From Nonomuraea glycinis (lineage in GTDB: Bacteria; Actinomycetota; Actinomycetes; Streptosporangiales; Streptosporangiaceae): a DNA stretch of 64,000 bases. A model generated the notes under the pieces. That model was not told the DNA's origin and searched no databases. It saw only the letters and a list, made by a program, of their open reading frames with translations. This document shows positions 8,901 to 19,599 of the stretch, piece after piece; within the stretch, counting starts at the first letter, position 1, and each line of letters starts with the position of its first letter. Location of the stretch: assembly GCF_014646515.1 (NCBI RefSeq), contig NZ_BMNK01000004.1, positions 114,719-178,718 on the forward strand. Direction: 5' to 3'. The translations under genes and the position numbers were made by a program.

Positions 8901-9710
8901 TCAGGACGTCCAGTGCCGCGGACGGGTGAGCGTGGGCGGGAGCCGGGTGGCGGTGTCGCCCTTGGCCGCGTTGAGCTGCGACTGGGTGAGGAAGATGCCG
9001 CCGGTGAGGTCGGCCCCGCTCAGGTCGGCGCCCCGCAGGTCAGCGCCGATGAGGTCGGCCCGCCGCAGGTCGGCGCCCTTGAGATCGGCGCCGATGAGGT
9101 AGGCGCCGCGCAGGTTGGCCCCGGCCAGGTCGGCGCCCTTGAGATCGGCCCCGATCAGGTCGGCCCCTCTGCGATCCTTCTTACGACGACCGGCGCCGGC
9201 CCTCACCAGCTCGCTGGTGCGCAGCAGCAGCACGTTGACCCGTTGCCGGTGGCCGGCGACATCCAGCTCCAGCAGGTCGGCCGGGCTCCGGCGGGTCAGG
9301 CTCTCGGTCTCGGCCAGCATCGGCCGCAGGTCGCCGTGGACCGCGCGGGCGGCCGGCAGGCTCAGCGCCTCGGTGAGGTAGGCGAGCAGCTCGTGCAGCT
9401 GCCGCATGACCGGGAACACCTCGAACATCTGCTGGGCGGTCTCCGGGTGCCGCCGCCAGTCGCGGCCTTCGTAGGTGACCTGGGAGACCTTCTGCCCCGC
9501 GCCGAAACAGTCGTAGACGGTGCAGCCGGAGAAGCCCTCCTGCCGCAGGCGCTGGTGGATGCCGCAGCGGAAGTCGGCCTGAAGGTTGCCGCACGGCTGC
9601 CCGGCGGGCTTGTCAACGGCGAAGTCCGCGGAGGCGGCGAAGGGCAGCGCGACGCAGCACAGCCCGAAACAGCTCGCGCAGTCCGCCCGCAGGGCGCGTT
9701 CGTCCGACAT
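8901..9710 (-). CDS. Pentapeptide-repeat protein with N-terminal Cys-rich segment
   Basis: About 269 residues from the ATG at 9710. The N-terminus has the Cys cluster CASCFGLCC, followed by more Cys in [10 protein letters not shown] and [15 protein letters not shown], which suggests a metal site. The C-terminal part (about 180-238) is an uninterrupted run of A(D/N)LxG pentapeptides that should fold as a right-handed beta-helix. This architecture is widespread in actinomycetes and its function is unknown. An in-frame GTG at 9734 is possible, but the ATG lies exactly at the conserved start. Confidence 0.85.
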   Translation of the reverse strand: MSDERALRADCASCFGLCCVALPFAASADFAVDKPAGQPCGNLQADFRCGIHQRLRQEGFSGCTVYDCFGAGQKVSQVTYEGRDWRRHPETAQQMFEVFPVMRQLHELLAYLTEALSLPAARAVHGDLRPMLAETESLTRRSPADLLELDVAGHRQRVNVLLLRTSELVRAGAGRRKKDRRGADLIGADLKGADLAGANLRGAYLIGADLKGADLRRADLIGADLRGADLSGADLTGGIFLTQSQLNAAKGDTATRLPPTLTRPRHWTS

Positions 9711-9829
9711 TCGCTCAGTCCTCCCAGAGATCACCGTCCATGGTAGGCGCAGCTCAGCTCAGCTCGTGTCGACGGTGACGGTTCCCGCCGGTACCGTGCC
9801 GGTCGGCTCGCACGGGCAGGACGGAGGCG

Positions 9830-10717
9830 TCAGCCTCCTTGGGCCGATACCAGGGCCGACCTGACCGACGCCATGACGAGGTCGCGCACCGGCCGCGGCG
9901 CGTCCAGGAACGCGGTCAGGTCGCCGCCGCGGCCTTCCAGCAGCCCCGCGCCGACGTTGGAGAACGTCGACATGGTGTGCCCCACCTGGTACGGCTCCAG
10001 CCCGGCCAGCGCCGCCCGCGTCTCACCCAGCGGCACCGGCCGGTACTCGACGGGCCGGCCGAGCGCCTCGGCCAGCGCCTCGGCGAGCTCCCGCCCGCCG
10101 ACCGCCTCCACACCCTCCAGCTCGTACGTACGTCCCGCGTGCCGTCGCGGCGCCCCCGGAGCCAGGTCCGCCTGCGCCTCAGCCGCCACGCGCACGGCCA
10201 CGGCGGCCAGGTCGTCGCGGGCGACGGCCGACAGCCGCCCGTCGCCGAGCGGCGCGGCGAACACCCCGCTCGCCGCCGCCACGGCGGCCCCGGCCATGGC
10301 CAGCCCGGCCGGGATCTCGGCGTACAGGCCGTTGCGCAGGACGGTGACGTCGAAGGGCGCCTCGGCCAGCCGCGCCTCGGTCCAGCGGTGCGCGAGCGCG
10401 ATCGTGAGCCGCTCCCCCGAGCCGGCCAGGCTGGTGTAGATCACATGCCGGACGCCGGCGGCGGTGGCCGCCCGCACCACGGCGCCGTGGCGGGCCAGGA
10501 CGACATCGTCCTCGGCATACCCCGCCGAGACGAACACCAGCACGTCCACGCCCGCGAAGGCCGGCTCCAGCGTTTCCGGCCGGTCGAAGTCGGCGAGCCG
10601 CGCCGCCCCGTCGTCCCCGGAGCTGCTGGCCCCGGCCGTCTCCAGCCCGCCCACGGCCTGCAGCCCGGCGAGGATCGCACCGCCAAGTCCCCCCGACACG
10701 CCGGTGACGAGAATCAT
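9830..10717 (-). CDS. NmrA-like NAD(P)H-binding reductase
   Basis: A 295-residue atypical SDR from the ATG at 10717. The dinucleotide motif GVSGGLGG sits at the N-terminus, and the middle contains VIYTSLAGSGE and TVLRNGLYAEIP, typical of the QorB/NmrA quinone-reductase-like group. It probably reduces quinones or senses the NADPH/NADP ratio. The divergent HxlR regulator 95 bp away is the classic partner of such genes and often responds to redox-active quinones or aldehydes. Confidence 0.85.
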   Translation of the reverse strand: MILVTGVSGGLGGAILAGLQAVGGLETAGASSSGDDGAARLADFDRPETLEPAFAGVDVLVFVSAGYAEDDVVLARHGAVVRAATAAGVRHVIYTSLAGSGERLTIALAHRWTEARLAEAPFDVTVLRNGLYAEIPAGLAMAGAAVAAASGVFAAPLGDGRLSAVARDDLAAVAVRVAAEAQADLAPGAPRRHAGRTYELEGVEAVGGRELAEALAEALGRPVEYRPVPLGETRAALAGLEPYQVGHTMSTFSNVGAGLLEGRGGDLTAFLDAPRPVRDLVMASVRSALVSAQGG

Positions 10718-10777
10718 GAGACCACTCCTATTGTTGATGCGCAGATGAAGCAAAGGGTGAAACAACGCCCAGCATGG

Positions 10778-10793
10778 GGGTGCCCGGGCACCC
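10778..10793. promoter_or_regulatory. Perfect 16-bp palindrome between NmrA-like and HxlR genes
   Basis: GGGTGCCCGGGCACCC is a perfect even-centred palindrome in the 95-bp divergent spacer, ending 19 bp before the HxlR ATG and just upstream of its AAGGAGG ribosome site. Position and symmetry suit an HxlR dimer operator controlling both genes. Confidence 0.45.
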
Positions 10794-10812
10794 GCTGTAA
10801 GGAGGCACTCTC

Positions 10813-11226
10813 ATGTCAGTCGCGCACACGGAGGTAACGCCCCAGGCCCCCGGGCCGTGCGGGGATGAGGACTGTGGCATCCGCGACGTGCTCGACCGTC
10901 TCGGCGACAAGTGGACGGTGCTGGTGATGGTGGAGCTGAGCAAAGGGGTGCGGCGGTTCAGGGAGCTGCACCGGGCGATCCCCGGCATCTCCCAGCGGAT
11001 GCTGACGCTGACGACGCGGCGGCTGTGCCGGGACGGGCTGGTCGAACGGACGGCGTACCCGACGATCCCGCCGCAGGTCGAGTACCGGCTGACGCCGGTC
11101 GGCCGAAGCCTGGCCGAGACGATCGAGCGGCTGGCCGACTGGTCAAGGGAGCACAAGGACGCCATGGCAGCCGCCCGGGAGCGGTGGGACGCGGCCTACC
11201 CCGGCGAGGCGAGCGAGCCCCGCTGA
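10813..11226 (+). CDS. HxlR-family transcriptional regulator
   Basis: A 137-residue winged-helix protein with the family signature CGIRDVLDRLGDKWTVLVM, including the conserved Cys (about residue 21) that serves as a redox sensor in many HxlR proteins. The recognition region is FRELHRAIPGISQRMLTLTTRRL, and the wing ends in VEYRLTPVGRSL. Its position divergent from the NmrA-like reductase makes that gene the likely target. Confidence 0.9.
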   Translation: MSVAHTEVTPQAPGPCGDEDCGIRDVLDRLGDKWTVLVMVELSKGVRRFRELHRAIPGISQRMLTLTTRRLCRDGLVERTAYPTIPPQVEYRLTPVGRSLAETIERLADWSREHKDAMAAARERWDAAYPGEASEPR

Positions 11227-11293
11227 TCACAGGGGACGTGCGGTGACACGGGGGTGACCTGACCCGGCCGCCGCGCGACGACGCCCGGCGCGG

Positions 11294-11815
11294 CTACTCC
11301 CGCGCGGATCGCGCGTTCACCTCGTTCCACTTGTGCAGAAGCTGAGGCACCTCGCTCCGGAGGAACGCGAAGAAGCGCCGGGTCTCGTCCATCCGGGCGC
11401 CCGCGGGCGTGTCCGTGCCGAGCACCTCGACCCCGTCGCGCGCGCCCTCCTCGAAGCGGCGGAACACCTCGTCACTCGACGCCGCCGCTCTGTACCACGC
11501 CGCCTGGTCGACGCGGTAACGATCGCGACGCTCTCCGGGGTCCCGCTCACGGGTCACCATCCCGACCCGCATCAGGTACTTCACCGCGCCCGACACGGCC
11601 GACGGGCCGACCTGCAGCACGTCGGCGAGCTCGGCGGCGGTACGCCGGCCGTCGTCGGCGATGAGGAGCGCCGCGAGCACCCGGGCGGCCATCCGCGGAT
11701 AGCCCGATTCGGACATGATCAGGGCGAAGCGTTCGAGGAACCGCAGCCCATCGGCCGTTGGCACGTCGCCGCTGCTCTCGATCACGTCACTCCCGTCGTC
11801 AGCTCTGCCGATCAT
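11294..11815 (-). CDS. GbsR/MarR-family transcriptional regulator
   Basis: A 173-residue regulator with a winged helix at about residues 35-100 ([23 protein letters not shown] is the HTH) and a helical C-terminal dimerisation part. It is divergent from an ABC exporter, with an 88-bp spacer containing strong palindromes, so it most likely represses that exporter and itself until an inducing compound is bound. This arrangement is common for drug-export operons in actinomycetes. Confidence 0.87.
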   Translation of the reverse strand: MIGRADDGSDVIESSGDVPTADGLRFLERFALIMSESGYPRMAARVLAALLIADDGRRTAAELADVLQVGPSAVSGAVKYLMRVGMVTRERDPGERRDRYRVDQAAWYRAAASSDEVFRRFEEGARDGVEVLGTDTPAGARMDETRRFFAFLRSEVPQLLHKWNEVNARSARE

Positions 11816-11867
11816 GCTTCCCTCTGCGCGTCATCCCCGCCGGCCCAAGGCTACCGCTTTTCCAATC

Positions 11868-11888
11868 TTCACGAATTTCGTGAAATTC
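11868..11888. promoter_or_regulatory. Overlapping perfect palindromes, probable GbsR/MarR operator
   Basis: TTCACGAATTTCGTGAA (11868-11884) is a perfect odd-centred palindrome. The overlapping GAATTTC and GAAATTC arms (11873-11879 and 11882-11888) form a second perfect one. Together they sit 15 bp before the ABC ATPase start codon, where bound repressor would block transcription. This is an AT-rich island in very GC-rich DNA. Confidence 0.65.
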
Positions 11889-11903
11889 ATGTACGCTCGC
11901 CTC

Positions 11904-12827
11904 ATGTCAAACGTGATCTCCGTGTCCGGCCTGGTCAAGACCTTCGGCCGGACGCGGGCACTCGACGGGCTGGACCTGACGGTCCAGGCCGGTGAAGTGC
12001 ACGGCTTCCTCGGTCCCAACGGGGCCGGCAAGTCCACCACCATCCGGATCCTGCTCGGCCTGCTGCGTCAGGACTCCGGCACGGCTCGGCTGCTGGACGG
12101 CGACCCCTGGCGCGACGCGACCACACTGCATCGCCGGCTGGCCTACGTGCCCGGCGACGTGACCCTGTGGCCGACCCTGTCCGGCGGCGAGACGATCGAC
12201 CTGCTCGGGCGGATGCGCGGCGGGCTCTCCCCTCAGCGCCGGGCCGAGCTGCTCGACCGGTTCGAGCTCGATCCGCGTAAGAAGGGGCGCGCCTACTCCA
12301 AGGGGAACCGGCAGAAGGTGGCCCTGGTCGCGGCGCTGGCCTCGGATGCCGACCTGCTCATCCTGGACGAGCCCACCTCCGGCCTCGACCCGCTGATGGA
12401 GACGGTCTTCCAGGAGAGCATCCAGGAAGAGCGGCGCAAGGGACGCACGGTGCTGCTGTCCAGCCACATCCTGGCCGAGGTCGAGGCCCTGTGCGACAGG
12501 GTGAGCATCATCCGGCGCGGCCGCACGGTGGAGACGGGCACCCTCGCCGAGTTGCGCCACCTCACCCGCACCTCGATCACGGCCGAGCTCACCGGCCCTG
12601 TCCCCCCGCTCACCGGAACGGCCGGCGTGCACGACCTGTGGACGCAGGGCAACCGGCTGCGCTGCCAGGTCGACGGTGACGCGCTGGACACGCTGCTGGG
12701 CGAGCTCGTGAGAGTCGGCGTGCGGAGCCTGGTCAGCCGGCCGCCGACGCTGGATGAGATGTTCCTGCGTCACTACGCGGACGATCTGACGGGCGCGGCC
12801 GGAGAGCGCGCGGTGGTGCGGCGATGA
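11904..12827 (+). CDS. ABC transporter ATP-binding protein, drug-export type
   Basis: A 307-residue ATPase from the ATG at 11904. Walker A is GPNGAGKST at 37-45, the signature is the divergent YSKGNRQKV instead of LSGGQ, and Walker B is [15 protein letters not shown]-terminal extension of about 80 residues is typical of DrrA-like exporters. It powers the permease encoded by the next gene, which overlaps it by four bases (ATGA), so the two are translationally coupled. The frame is open upstream, but the operator and promoter occupy that stretch. Confidence 0.93.
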   Translation: MSNVISVSGLVKTFGRTRALDGLDLTVQAGEVHGFLGPNGAGKSTTIRILLGLLRQDSGTARLLDGDPWRDATTLHRRLAYVPGDVTLWPTLSGGETIDLLGRMRGGLSPQRRAELLDRFELDPRKKGRAYSKGNRQKVALVAALASDADLLILDEPTSGLDPLMETVFQESIQEERRKGRTVLLSSHILAEVEALCDRVSIIRRGRTVETGTLAELRHLTRTSITAELTGPVPPLTGTAGVHDLWTQGNRLRCQVDGDALDTLLGELVRVGVRSLVSRPPTLDEMFLRHYADDLTGAAGERAVVRR

Positions 12828-14413
12828 GCGCCCTCACCGGCACCGGCGGCCTGATCCGGCTCATCCTGCGACGCGACCGGGTGCGGGCGCCGGTCTGGTT
12901 CGGGCTGGTGGCGCTGCTCGTGATCGGGGTCGCGGCCTCGGTGGCCGGCGCCTACCCCACCGAGGAGGCGCGCCAGGTCTTCCTCCACACGACCAACGGC
13001 GACCCGACCCAGCTCATGATGATCGGCCCGATCTATGACCCGTCCCCCGGAGGGCTCGCCGCGTGGCGCGTACGCGGGCAGGCCGCCCTGCTCATCGCGC
13101 TGGCGAGCCTGTCGCTGGTGATTCGCGGCACCCGCGCGGAGGAGGAGACCGGCCGTGCCGAACTGCTGGGCTCGACCGTGGTGGGCCGGCACGCGGCGCT
13201 GACGGCCGCGCTGACCGTGGCGTTCGCCGCCAACCTGGTCACCGCTCTGGTCGTGGCACTCGGGCTGATGAGCCAGGGCCTGCCCGCTCGGGGCTCTCTG
13301 GTGATGGGACTGTCGGTCGCCGCGGCCAGCTGGGTCTTCGCCGCGCTCGCGGGCCTGACGGCCCAGCTGACCAAGACCGCTCGCACCGCCACCGGCATCG
13401 CCGTCACGGCGATGGGCCTCCTGTACGCGGTGCGCGCGGTCGCCGACGTCGGGGAGAGCTCCTGGGTGTCCTGGCTGTCACCGTTCGGCTGGACGCAGCG
13501 CATGCGGCCCTTCGCAGGCGACCACGCCTGGCCGCTCCTGCCCGTCATCGGCCTGATCCTGCTGCTGGTGGCCGTCGCATACCGGACATCCGCCCGCCGG
13601 GACCTGGGGGCCGGGATCCTCCCTCCCCGGCTCGGTCCCGCCCACGCGACGCCGGGCCTGCGCAGCTCGCTCGCCCTGGCTTGGCGACTGCAGCGGGGCA
13701 CGCTGCTCGCCTGGGCCGTCGCGTCCACCGCTTTCGGCGCCGGGCTGGGAGGCGTGGCGCGGAGCGCCGCCGAACAGCTGAACGCGAGCGAGGCCCTCAG
13801 AGGGCTGATCGAGCGGATGGGCGGCAGCCGTCCCGTTGACGGCTTCTTCGCCTTCGTCATCTACCTGATGAGCCAGGTCATCACGGTGTACGCGATTCAG
13901 GCGACCCTGCGACTGCGGGCGGAGGAGACCTCCGGCCGTGCCGATGCCGTCCTGGCCGGCCCGGTCGGCAGGCTGCGCTGGGCAGGCGGCCACCTGGCCA
14001 TCACCGCGGCCGGGTCCGGGATCGTGCTCGCCGGGCTCGGTCTCGGGATGGGGCTGGTCCATGGGCTCTCCACGGGAGATCCGGGCGGCGAGATCGCGCG
14101 ACTGCTGGGTGCGAGCCTGACGCGGCTGCCTTCGGTCCTGGTGCTGGCCGCCATCGCGGCGCTGGTGTACGGCCTGCTGCCACGGCTCGCCGCGATCATC
14201 GCCTATACCGCGCTGGGCCTGTGCCTCGCGCTCGAGTTCGCGGTCGAACTGCTGCGCGCCGACCCGTCGGTGTTGCGGGTGTCGCCGTTCGCGCAGACCC
14301 CTGGGCTGCCGATCGCCGAGTTCACCGTGACGCCGCTGGTCCTGCTGGCGGCCGTCGCCACCGGGCTCACCGCTGCCGGGCTGGCCGCCCTCTACCGTCG
14401 CGACCTCGGCTGA
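12824..14413 (+). CDS. ABC-2 type permease, polyketide-antibiotic exporter family
   Basis: A 529-residue membrane protein with about twelve predicted helices in two related halves. Each half contains the [16 protein letters not shown] loop seen in proteins annotated as exporters of polyketide antibiotics. It forms the channel of the exporter with the ATPase upstream. Substrate is unknown, and no biosynthetic cluster is in the window, so self-defence or import-free detoxification is more likely than antibiotic export. Confidence 0.88.
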   Translation: MSALTGTGGLIRLILRRDRVRAPVWFGLVALLVIGVAASVAGAYPTEEARQVFLHTTNGDPTQLMMIGPIYDPSPGGLAAWRVRGQAALLIALASLSLVIRGTRAEEETGRAELLGSTVVGRHAALTAALTVAFAANLVTALVVALGLMSQGLPARGSLVMGLSVAAASWVFAALAGLTAQLTKTARTATGIAVTAMGLLYAVRAVADVGESSWVSWLSPFGWTQRMRPFAGDHAWPLLPVIGLILLLVAVAYRTSARRDLGAGILPPRLGPAHATPGLRSSLALAWRLQRGTLLAWAVASTAFGAGLGGVARSAAEQLNASEALRGLIERMGGSRPVDGFFAFVIYLMSQVITVYAIQATLRLRAEETSGRADAVLAGPVGRLRWAGGHLAITAAGSGIVLAGLGLGMGLVHGLSTGDPGGEIARLLGASLTRLPSVLVLAAIAALVYGLLPRLAAIIAYTALGLCLALEFAVELLRADPSVLRVSPFAQTPGLPIAEFTVTPLVLLAAVATGLTAAGLAALYRRDLG

Positions 14414-14470
14414 CCCGCGACCATCGCGGCGTTGAGTCTGGCCCGCGACCGAGGAGAGCCGAGACATGGC

Positions 14471-15145
14471 TCAGCCGGTCGCCGAAGCCGCCGTCCGGCC
14501 GGGAGCTCGATAGACCGAGACGGCGAACGGCCGGTGCGCCGCGGTCTCCACGAACTCGCTCACCCGCGACACCGCCCCGCTGGCGTCGACGAAGCGGTGC
14601 AGCCGCCTCGCCTCCGGCCAGGGGTGCACCAGCACCAGAACGCCGCCGGGGGCCAGCAGGCCGATCAGCTGGGCGCTGGCCTGGCGCAGCCGGTCGCCAC
14701 GGCCGACGTAGTAGAGGGTCTCCGAGCAGAACACCAGGTCGTAGCGGTGCTCGGCGGTGAAGGTGAGCAGGTCGGCCGCGACCAGCAGCGTCCGGTCAGC
14801 GGCCTCGGCGACCCGCTCGGCGGCCCGTCGCAAGGCCCGCTCGGAGATGTCCACCGCCGTGACGTGCGCGTCCGGATGGGCCCGGACGAGCCGCTGGGTG
14901 AAGACGCCCTCGCTGCAGCCCATCTCCAGGATGCGCCGGTAGGGGCCGGCGGAGACCTGGGCGAGCGTGGCGGCGTACTTGGCCTGCTCGTAGGCGTCCG
15001 TGCCCATGTTCCACGGGTCGGGGCGGCGGTGCCACCAGTCGAAGTAGCGGCGCAGCAAGGCTCCCTGCCCCCGCGAGGAGAGCAGGGAGAGCGTCCGGAA
15101 AAAGGCGCGGTGCATCTTGTCCGCCAGGTCTTTCGCGGCGGTCAT
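14471..15145 (-). CDS. Class I SAM-dependent methyltransferase (NodS-like)
   Basis: A 224-residue protein from the ATG at 15145. The SAM-binding motif is ILEMGCSEG, the acidic loop TAVDIS follows, and motif IV is LVFCSETLYY. The segment DPWNMGTDAYEQAKY before motif I is typical of NodS-like methyltransferases, which in nodulation methylate sugar amines. The substrate here is unknown. The frame stays open 24 codons further upstream, but no better start is seen. Confidence 0.82.
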   Translation of the reverse strand: MTAAKDLADKMHRAFFRTLSLLSSRGQGALLRRYFDWWHRRPDPWNMGTDAYEQAKYAATLAQVSAGPYRRILEMGCSEGVFTQRLVRAHPDAHVTAVDISERALRRAAERVAEAADRTLLVAADLLTFTAEHRYDLVFCSETLYYVGRGDRLRQASAQLIGLLAPGGVLVLVHPWPEARRLHRFVDASGAVSRVSEFVETAAHRPFAVSVYRAPGRTAASATG

Positions 15146-15238
15146 GCTGTCCCTACCGCTCGCGGGACCCTGGCGCGCAAGCAACTCATCGCTCAATCCT
15201 GCATGACGTCGATCCACCGTGCGCGGAGCCGCGCGCCC

Positions 15239-15370
15239 CGTTCAGCCGCCCCGCGCGGCCGCCTCGTCCAGCCGCCCCGCGCGGCCGCCTCGTTTAGCCG
15301 TCCCGTTCAGCCGCCTCGTTTAGCCGTCCCGTTTAGCCGTCCCGTTTAGCCGTCCCGTTCAGCCGAAGGT
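15239..15370. repeat. Compound tandem repeat, 26-bp and 13-bp units
   Basis: Two copies of a 26-bp unit (CGTYCAGCCG followed by CCCCGCGCGGCCGCCT) lead into several copies of a 13-bp unit, CGTTTAGCCGTCC. The run ends in the stop codon of the secreted protein gene on the minus strand. The array fills the whole space between the methyltransferase promoter and that stop codon. It has no spacers and is not a CRISPR array. Confidence 0.8.
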
Positions 15371-15937
15371 GATGCGGCCCGCGCCGGAGATGGCGCCGGT
15401 GCCGCGGATGGCGCAGGTGAGCACGCTGTCGGAGGACGTGATGCCGCCGCGTGAGCGGGCGCCTGCCAGCGGCCCGCTGGTCACCGTGCCGGTCAGCAGC
15501 CCTCCGCCCGCGCTGCGGTCCGCCAGGTCGCCGCCGCCGGTGCGCAGCTTGGAGCTGCCGATCGGGCGGCCCGCCGCGTCGTACCAGGTGATGGTGGCGA
15601 TGCCGCGCAGCCCTCGGGTGCCCGCGCAGGAGGCCTGGCCGGCGGCGCGCAGGGTGATCCAGGCCGACCGGAGCCGGGGACGCGAGCCGCGACAGCCGCT
15701 CAGCCACAGGGCGCCGCGCACGGTGACCTTCGCCGGCATCAGCCTGAGCTCCGGGACGAACGCCGGCGGGCTGCCGGGCGGCGTGCCGACATCGCAGGCC
15801 AGCGTGGCCGGGCCGGGCGCGGCCGGGCCGGGCGCGGCCGGGAGGAGGGGGACGGTGCGAGCCTGGGCCGGAACGGCGGTGAGGCTCAGCACGGCCATAA
15901 CCCCTGCTGCGGCGGCGCCGATCGACGTGACGTTCAT
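15359..15937 (-). CDS. Secreted protein of unknown function
   Basis: A 192-residue exported protein. Residues 1-26 form a signal peptide ending in PAQA. The mature part starts with a Pro/Ala-rich linker and contains four Cys residues (in LACDVGTP, WLSGCRGS, GQASCAGT and VLTCAIRG) that could form two disulfides in a small beta-rich domain. The alternation of short Gly-rich strands suggests a beta-sandwich. No known family is recognised. A start ten codons earlier (15967) is possible. The gene is divergent from ligA. Confidence 0.65.
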   Translation of the reverse strand: MNVTSIGAAAAGVMAVLSLTAVPAQARTVPLLPAAPGPAAPGPATLACDVGTPPGSPPAFVPELRLMPAKVTVRGALWLSGCRGSRPRLRSAWITLRAAGQASCAGTRGLRGIATITWYDAAGRPIGSSKLRTGGGDLADRSAGGGLLTGTVTSGPLAGARSRGGITSSDSVLTCAIRGTGAISGAGRITFG

Positions 15938-16120
15938 GAGACCCCTGACAGTCAGTGATGGTTGCATCACATTCTGTAGCACTCGCCTGGCGGGTGGGGT
16001 GAATACGAACAACCTTCGGGGCCGCGTCGCGCTCACCGTGCACGGTCTCGCCTTCCGGCCCGCCGATACAGCCCCGTATCGCCGTGCCGGTCTCCTTCCG
16101 GCCCGCCGATACGGGGCTGA

Positions 16121-18337
<2,217 letters not shown>

Positions 18338-18340
18338 CGC

Positions 18341-18409
18341 GCCAACGGGACTGGCCGGAGACTGCCAACGGGGCTGGTCTGGGGCTGCCAACGGGACTGG
18401 CCGGAGGCT
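18341..18409. repeat. Three tandem copies of a 23-bp unit
   Basis: Beginning right after the ligA stop, the unit GCCAACGGGACTGGCCGGAG plus three bases occurs at 18341, 18364 and 18387 with exactly 23-bp spacing. The rest of the spacer to 18495 contains looser GTGGGTGT repeats. The stretch separates convergent genes. Confidence 0.8.
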
Positions 18410-18495
18410 GTGGGTGTAGTGGGAGCGCGGGTTTCGGCGGCGCAGCCGAAGGCTGTGGGTGTGGGTGTCGTGGGAGCGTAAGTTTTGGCGGGGTG

Positions 18496-19599
18496 TCAGG
18501 GGACGGCGGTGAGGTGTTCGACGGGGGTGTAGGGGTCGGCGAGGCCGAAGGCGGTGGGGCCGAAGCAGTCGAGGGCGTCGGGGGTGCGCATGAGATCGGG
18601 GGTGGAGATGGCGAAGACCGTCAGGCGCTGGCCGTACGACAGCGCTTCGGTCGTCACCGGGGTGCCCGTCTCGCTGTTGAGGGTGCAGATCAGGTCGGGG
18701 ACGATGGCCACCACCCGGCCGTTGCGCCGGGCGACCAGGTGCTCGTTCTGGAAGGTGATCTCCAGCTGGTCGCGTGGATCCGCCAGGTCGGCGAGGGTGA
18801 CGTGGCCGCGGGCGAAGCCGTCCACGGTCTTGCGGTCCACGTCCGTCACCTTGCCTCTGAACAGCACCAGGCCGTGCGTGTAGAGCGTGCCGGACAGGGC
18901 GGCGGCCAGCGCCTGGAAGGGGTCGGCGTGCTCGGCGCGGGCCTGCCGGAGCGCGGCGCCGAGGCGGCGGGCGAGGGTGAGCGTGCCGGGCACCGCGGTG
19001 CGGCGGACGGTGGCGGCGTCCATCGGATAGTCGCTGATGTAGGAAGCGCCGCCCATCTGAATGGTCATGGCGCGGGCCAGCCACTCCATCCGGCGGTTGT
19101 CGGTGGCGTTGATGATGCCGGTGTCGCCGTGGTCGGAGGCGATGGCCATGGGCGAGCCGGAGACGCCGTAGACCGCGAAGGTCTCCATCTGCAGCTCGGG
19201 GAAGGCGCGGCCCATGCCGTCGGCGTCCACGACCGGCAGGCCGAGCTGGGCGCCGAGCAGGAGCGGCATCATGCTGTTGAGGCCGCCGCACTCGATCGGC
19301 ATGGTGGCGGCGGCGGTCCGGCCGAGGTGGGCTTCGAGGGCGCGCAGGGCGGCGATGTTGCCCGCGCCGGACGGCAGCTTCTCGATGAAGACGGTGGGGG
19401 CGCCCATCATCGCCGACGGGATGACGAGGGCGTCGTCGGGCAGCTCCGCGGCGTCGATGATGGTGACGGTGCGGCCCGCTTTGAGCTGCTGTTCGACGAG
19501 GAGGCGGCCGATGTAGGGATCGCCTCCCCCGCCGGTGCCGAGGACCGCCGCGCCTTCGGCCAGGTCGCGCAGTCCTTCGAAGGTCAGGGCGTAACCCAC
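18496..19599 (-). CDS. DUF917 (S-methyl-thiohydantoin desulfurase-like) protein
   Basis: A 367-residue DUF917 protein with the N-terminal glycine-rich motif AVLGTGGGGDPYIG and the central PIECGGLNSMMPLLLGAQLG. A C-terminal beta-rich region ends in LTVFAISTPDLMRTPDALDCFGP. The family is renamed S-Me-THD domain after enzymes acting on methylthiohydantoins, and it almost always sits beside hydantoinase/oxoprolinase genes, as here. It overlaps the end of the upstream hydantoinase gene by 16 bp, which indicates coupled translation. Likely role: a subunit or partner in hydantoin-like ring opening or desulfuration in the cytoplasm. Confidence 0.9.
   Translation of the reverse strand: MGYALTFEGLRDLAEGAAVLGTGGGGDPYIGRLLVEQQLKAGRTVTIIDAAELPDDALVIPSAMMGAPTVFIEKLPSGAGNIAALRALEAHLGRTAAATMPIECGGLNSMMPLLLGAQLGLPVVDADGMGRAFPELQMETFAVYGVSGSPMAIASDHGDTGIINATDNRRMEWLARAMTIQMGGASYISDYPMDAATVRRTAVPGTLTLARRLGAALRQARAEHADPFQALAAALSGTLYTHGLVLFRGKVTDVDRKTVDGFARGHVTLADLADPRDQLEITFQNEHLVARRNGRVVAIVPDLICTLNSETGTPVTTEALSYGQRLTVFAISTPDLMRTPDALDCFGPTAFGLADPYTPVEHLTAVP

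Noticed and set aside
15239..15370. Possible CRISPR array
   Set aside because: The units abut without unique spacers, vary in length (26 and 13 bp), and no cas gene is nearby. It is a simple tandem repeat.
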